Shown here piece by piece: positions 60,655 to 64,000 of a stretch of 64,000 nt of DNA. Origin of the DNA: Streptomyces sp. NBC_00510 (GTDB taxonomy: Bacteria > Actinomycetota > Actinomycetes > Streptomycetales > Streptomycetaceae); contig CP107851.1 in the NCBI GenBank assembly GCA_036013505.1, positions 6,904,501 through 6,968,500 of the forward strand. Reading direction: 5' to 3'. Both the position numbers and the translations under genes were made by a program. Under the pieces are notes generated by a model. That model was not told the origin of the DNA. It searched no databases and was given only the letters and a program-made list of their open reading frames with translations. The first letter of the stretch is position 1. Each line of letters begins with the position of its first letter.

Positions 60655-61751
60655 CCGGCATCGACGACCTGCCCATCCGGGACGAACTGCGCGGCATGTC
60701 CCCCTACGGCGCCCCGCAACTCGACGTCCCCGTACGCCTGAACACCAACGAGAACCCCTACCCGCTGCCCGAGGCGTTGGTCGAGCGGATCGCCGAGCGG
60801 GTCCGCGAGGCCGCCCGCGACCTCAACCGCTACCCCGACCGGGACGCGGTGGAGCTCCGCACCGAACTGGCCGGGTACCTGACCCGCACCGCGGGCCACG
60901 AGGTGGGACTCGCCAACGTGTGGGCCGCCAACGGCTCCAACGAGGTCATCCAGCAACTGCTGCAGACCTTCGGCGGCCCCGGGCGCACCGCGATCGGCTT
61001 CGAGCCCTCGTACTCCATGCACGGGCTGATCTCCCGTGGCACCGGCACCGGCTGGATCTCCGGCCCGCGCCGCGAGGACTTCACCATCGACGTGGCCGCC
61101 GCCGCGCGGGTCATCGCCGAGCAGCGGCCGAACGTGGTCTTCATCACCTCGCCCAACAACCCGACCGGGACCGCCGTCGCCGCCGACACCGTCGTGGCGC
61201 TGTACGAGGCCGCCCAGGCCGCCCGTCCCGCCCTGGTGGTGGTCGACGAGGCGTACGGCGAGTTCAGCCACGGCCCGTCCCTGCTGCCGCTGATCGAGGG
61301 CCGCCCCAACATGGTGGTCAGCCGCACCATGTCGAAGGCCTTCGGCGCGGCCGGCCTGCGGCTGGGCTACCTCGCCGCCGACCCGGCGGTGGTGGACGCC
61401 GTCCAGCTGGTGCGGCTGCCGTACCACCTGTCGGCCGTCACCCAGGCCACCGCGCTGGCCGCCCTGGAGCACACCGATACGCTGCTGGGGTACGTCGAGC
61501 AGCTGAAGGCCGAGCGGGACCGCCTGGTCGGCGAGCTGAGGGCGATCGGCTGCGAGGTCACCGACTCCGACGCCAACTTCGTCCAGTTCGGCCGCTTCGA
61601 GGACAGCCACCGCGCCTGGCAGGCGATCCTCGACCGCGGCGTGCTCGTCCGCGACAACGGCGTACCGGGCTGGCTGCGGGTCACCGCGGGCACCCCGGCC
61701 GAGAACGACGCGTTCCTCGAAGCGGTACGCGAGCTGAAGAAGGAGCAGTAA
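60651..61751 (+). CDS. hisC: Histidinol-phosphate aminotransferase HisC
   Basis: 366 residues. NTNENPYPLPEALVERI opening, PLP lysine in SRTMSKAFGAAGLRLGY, ASPNNPTG-type loop (TSPNNPTGTAVAAD), and VRDNGVPGWLRVTAGTPAEN at the C-terminus. GTG at 60651 overlaps the hisD stop as GTGA. Transaminates imidazole acetol phosphate. Confidence 0.96.
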   Translation: MTGIDDLPIRDELRGMSPYGAPQLDVPVRLNTNENPYPLPEALVERIAERVREAARDLNRYPDRDAVELRTELAGYLTRTAGHEVGLANVWAANGSNEVIQQLLQTFGGPGRTAIGFEPSYSMHGLISRGTGTGWISGPRREDFTIDVAAAARVIAEQRPNVVFITSPNNPTGTAVAADTVVALYEAAQAARPALVVVDEAYGEFSHGPSLLPLIEGRPNMVVSRTMSKAFGAAGLRLGYLAADPAVVDAVQLVRLPYHLSAVTQATALAALEHTDTLLGYVEQLKAERDRLVGELRAIGCEVTDSDANFVQFGRFEDSHRAWQAILDRGVLVRDNGVPGWLRVTAGTPAENDAFLEAVRELKKEQ

Positions 61752-61755
61752 CCAC

Positions 61756-62349
61756 ATGACCCGCGTCGGCCGCGTGGAGCGCACGACCAAGGAGACGTCC
61801 GTCGTCGTCGAACTCGACCTCGACGGCACCGGCAGGACCGAGATCTCCACCGGAGTCGGCTTCTACGACCACATGCTCGACCAGCTCGGCCGCCACGGCC
61901 TCTTCGACCTCACGGTCAAGACCGAGGGCGACCTGCACATCGACACCCACCACACCATCGAGGACACCGCCCTCGCGCTGGGCGCCGCCTTCAAGCAGGC
62001 GCTCGGCGACAAGGTGGGCATCTACCGCTTCGGCAACTGCACCGTGCCGCTGGACGAGTCCCTCGCCCAGGTCACCGTCGACCTGTCGGGCCGCCCGTAC
62101 CTGGTGCACACCGAACCCGAGAACATGGCGCCGATGATCGGCTCCTACGACACGACGATGACCCGGCACATCCTGGAGTCCTTCGTCGCCCAGGCGCAGA
62201 TCGCGCTGCACGTCCACGTGCCGTACGGGCGCAACGCCCACCACATCGTGGAGTGCCAGTTCAAAGCGCTGGCCCGGGCCCTGCGCTACGCCTCCGAGCG
62301 CGACCCGCGCGCCGCGGGCATCCTCCCGTCGACGAAGGGCGCCCTCTGA
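61756..62349 (+). CDS. hisB: Imidazoleglycerol-phosphate dehydratase HisB
   Basis: 197 residues, single-function actinobacterial HisB. Metal-site motifs GVGFYDHMLDQLGRHG, DTHHTIEDTALALG, YGRNAHHIVECQFKALARAL. ATG four bases after hisC; TGA overlaps ATG of the next gene (ATGA-like junction). Confidence 0.97.
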   Translation: MTRVGRVERTTKETSVVVELDLDGTGRTEISTGVGFYDHMLDQLGRHGLFDLTVKTEGDLHIDTHHTIEDTALALGAAFKQALGDKVGIYRFGNCTVPLDESLAQVTVDLSGRPYLVHTEPENMAPMIGSYDTTMTRHILESFVAQAQIALHVHVPYGRNAHHIVECQFKALARALRYASERDPRAAGILPSTKGAL

Positions 62350-62501
62350 TGAGCAAGCCGGCCGTTCTCTTCATCCTGCTCGGTCTCTTCCTGGCCGGCG
62401 GGGTGTATTCCTTCTGGAAGCAGAAGATGCCCAAGAGCGTCGTCGTGCTGCTCGGTGTCGGCTCCGCCATGTCGCTGGCGGCCGGCCTGCTGCGGCTGTA
62501 G
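62349..62501 (+). CDS. 50-residue membrane protein inside the his operon
   Basis: 50 residues from ATG 62349, which shares bases with the hisB stop. Two hydrophobic segments (about 5-21 and 30-48) around WKQKMPKS. The same small gene occurs between hisB and hisH in other streptomycetes (recalled). Function unknown; not needed by the known pathway. Confidence 0.8.
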   Translation: MSKPAVLFILLGLFLAGGVYSFWKQKMPKSVVVLLGVGSAMSLAAGLLRL

Positions 62502-62514
62502 GGGGTTCCGGCAG

Positions 62515-63165
62515 ATGAGCAAGGCCGCCAAGAAGGTCGTGGTCCTCGACTACGGCTTCGGCAACGTCCGTTCCGCCGAGCGCGCGCTCGCCCGGGTCGG
62601 CGCGGACGTGGAGATCACCGCCGACTTCGACAGGGCCATGAACGCCGACGGGCTGCTCGTCCCCGGTGTCGGCGCCTTCGCCGCCTGCATGGCGGGGCTG
62701 AAGGCGGTGCGCGGTGAGTGGATCATCGGCCGCCGGCTGTCGGGCGGCAGGCCCGTGATGGGCATCTGCGTCGGCATGCAGATCCTCTTCGAGAAGGGCG
62801 TCGAGCACGGCGTCACCACGGAGGGCTGCGAGGAGTGGCCCGGCACCGTGGAGCCGCTGCGCGCACCGGTCGTGCCGCACATGGGCTGGAACACCGTCAA
62901 GGCGCCCGAGGACTCCCGGCTGTTCGCGGGCCTGGACGCCGACGCCCGCTTCTACTTCGTGCACTCCTACGCGGTGCGCAGCTGGGAGCTGGAGACCGCC
63001 AACCCCGGCATCCGGGTCCCGAAGGTCACCTGGGCCACGCACGGCGAGCCCTTCGTCGCGGCGGTGGAGAACGGTCCGCTGTGGGCCACCCAGTTCCATC
63101 CGGAGAAGTCCGGCGACGCCGGCGCCCAGCTGCTGACCAACTGGCTCGACACCTTCAAGGACTAG
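62515..63165 (+). CDS. hisH: Imidazoleglycerol-phosphate synthase glutaminase HisH
   Basis: 216 residues. Class I glutamine amidotransferase with nucleophile in GICVGMQILFEKG and the catalytic His-Glu in ATQFHPEKSGDAG. Makes ammonia for HisF. ATG at 62515 is 14 bases after the small gene. Confidence 0.96.
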   Translation: MSKAAKKVVVLDYGFGNVRSAERALARVGADVEITADFDRAMNADGLLVPGVGAFAACMAGLKAVRGEWIIGRRLSGGRPVMGICVGMQILFEKGVEHGVTTEGCEEWPGTVEPLRAPVVPHMGWNTVKAPEDSRLFAGLDADARFYFVHSYAVRSWELETANPGIRVPKVTWATHGEPFVAAVENGPLWATQFHPEKSGDAGAQLLTNWLDTFKD

Positions 63166-63178
63166 GACGTACGCCGCC

Positions 63179-63913
63179 ATGAGCACGACGCACCGCCTCG
63201 AACTCCTTCCAGCCGTCGACGTCCGCGACGGCCAGGCCGTCCGCCTCGTCCACGGCGAGTCCGGCTCCGAGACGTCCTACGGCGACCCGATGGCCGCCGC
63301 CCTGGCCTGGCAGCAGGCCGGTGCCGAATGGCTGCACCTGGTCGACCTGGACGCCGCCTTCGGCACCGGGGACAACCGGGGGCAGATCGCCGAGGTCGCC
63401 CGCTCCATGGACATCAAGGTCGAGCTGTCCGGCGGCATCCGCGACGACGGGACGCTGGCCGCGGCGCTCGCCACCGGCTGCACCCGGGTCAACCTCGGCA
63501 CCGCCGCCCTGGAGACCCCGGAGTGGGTCGCCAAGGTCATCGCCGAGCACGGCGACCGGATCGCGGTCGGCCTGGACGTCCGCGGCACCACCCTGCGCGG
63601 CCGCGGCTGGACCCGCGACGGCGGCGACCTCTACGAGACGCTGGCCCGCCTCGACTCCGAGGGCTGCGCCCGCTACGTCGTCACCGACATCAACAAGGAC
63701 GGCACCCTCCAGGGCCCCAACGTCGAGCTGCTCAGGAACGTGTGCGCCGCGACCGACCGGCCGGTGGTCGCCTCCGGCGGTGTCTCCTCCCTCGACGACC
63801 TGCGGGTCCTCGCGACTCTGGTCCCGGAGGGCGTCGAAGGCGCCATCGTGGGTAAGGCCCTGTACGCCAAGGCGTTCACCTTGGAAGAGGCTCTGGAGGC
63901 TGTGTCGCGATGA
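63179..63913 (+). CDS. priA: Bifunctional HisA/TrpF isomerase PriA
   Basis: 244 residues, (beta/alpha)8 barrel. LLPAVDVRDGQAVRLVHGESG, LVDLDAAFGTGDNRGQIAEVARSM, VELSGGIRDDGTL, GLDVRGTTLRGRGWTRDGG, VTDINKDGTLQGPNVEL. In Streptomyces this barrel serves both histidine (HisA) and tryptophan (TrpF) pathways, so no separate trpF is expected. Start ATG; stop overlaps the following ATG by four bases. Confidence 0.95.
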   Translation: MSTTHRLELLPAVDVRDGQAVRLVHGESGSETSYGDPMAAALAWQQAGAEWLHLVDLDAAFGTGDNRGQIAEVARSMDIKVELSGGIRDDGTLAAALATGCTRVNLGTAALETPEWVAKVIAEHGDRIAVGLDVRGTTLRGRGWTRDGGDLYETLARLDSEGCARYVVTDINKDGTLQGPNVELLRNVCAATDRPVVASGGVSSLDDLRVLATLVPEGVEGAIVGKALYAKAFTLEEALEAVSR

Positions 63914-64000
63914 CCCAAACCCCTGCCGTACGGCGTGTGCAGAGCGACAGCCCCTGGGAGGAGCAGTTCGGTTTCGCACGTGGCGTCGAGGCGGGGGACC
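63910..64000 (+). CDS. RidA-family protein, N-terminal part (cut by window edge)
   Basis: 30 codons: MTQTPAVRRVQSDSPWEEQF then GFARGVEAGD. The VQSDSPWEEQFGFARGV opening is that of RidA (YjgF/YER057c) family members that follow priA in streptomycetes. ATG overlaps the priA stop. The remaining part lies outside. Confidence 0.8.
   Translation, partial: MTQTPAVRRVQSDSPWEEQFGFARGVEAGD

Noticed and set aside
1..64000. Prophage, IS element, conjugative element or tRNA-linked island
   Set aside because: No transposase, integrase, tRNA, att-like repeats or phage genes were seen, and gene order looks like conserved core chromosome.

Overview
This window is chromosomal DNA from a Streptomyces species or a very close actinobacterium. 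It is very GC-rich with a strong G/C bias at third codon positions and frequent GTG starts. It carries the actinobacterial division and cell-wall (dcw) cluster, a DivIVA, an LL-DAP-type wall pathway, and promoters that place the start codon at the transcript 5' end (leaderless genes). Gene order matches, from memory, the conserved core region around ftsZ of Streptomyces coelicolor. I saw no prophage, transposase, CRISPR array, tRNA or rRNA gene.

Layout. (1) 1-9.0 kb: a YhgE/Pip-type membrane protein (cut by the window edge) with a degenerate ABC-type ATPase behind a TetR-type palindrome; a HEPN-domain protein; a methyltransferase; a DUF3040 membrane protein; then, on the minus strand, a MoxR ATPase / DUF58 / transglutaminase operon and a beta-carbonic anhydrase. 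(2) 9.2-28.2 kb: the dcw cluster, mraZ-rsmH-ftsL-ftsI-murE-murF-mraY-murD-ftsW-murG-ftsQ-ftsZ-pgeF-yggS-sepF-ylmG-divIVA. Most junctions overlap by 1-8 bases, so the cluster is probably read and translated as coupled units. Extra promoters sit before mraZ, murE and ftsZ. The cluster makes lipid II (MurE/F/D, MraY, MurG), flips and polymerises it at the septum (FtsW/FtsI with FtsL/FtsQ), and builds the Z-ring (FtsZ/SepF) and the polar growth scaffold (DivIVA). (3) 28.2-29.0 kb: a gene-free island of nested inverted repeats. (4) 29.0-32.4 kb: ileS on the minus strand, led by a T-box riboswitch that appears to control translation. (5) 32.7-43.4 kb: a histone-H1-like/DksA fusion protein, lspA, a pseudouridine synthase, a GNAT acetyltransferase, a Na+/H+ antiporter, a mechanosensitive channel, a dienelactone hydrolase, an XRE-cupin regulator with its own palindrome, an M15-like peptidase and a DUF2252 protein. 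(6) 43.4-59.2 kb: a DsbA-like exported thiol protein, a Tat-exported PhoD phosphatase, a secreted zinc protease, dnaE, a NYN-domain protein, an ABC exporter with an unusual coupling mini-ORF, a 24-residue basic (probably ribosomal) protein, a YbaK deacylase, a LON-substrate-domain protein and a large membrane protein. (7) 59.3-64.0 kb: the histidine operon hisD-hisC-hisB-(50-aa membrane protein)-hisH-priA, followed by the start of a RidA-type gene.

The least ordinary signals are the four MraZ boxes overlaying the mraZ promoter, together with a TTA (bldA) codon at the end of mraZ; the nested inverted-repeat island between divIVA and ileS; three orphan palindromic operators; the H1-like tail fused to a DksA zinc finger; the very long arginine-rich tail of FtsI; the HEPN-domain protein with an R-x4-H motif; and the 31-codon ORF wedged between ABC ATPase and permease with GTGA overlaps at both ends. 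I found no clearly undescribed multi-gene system.
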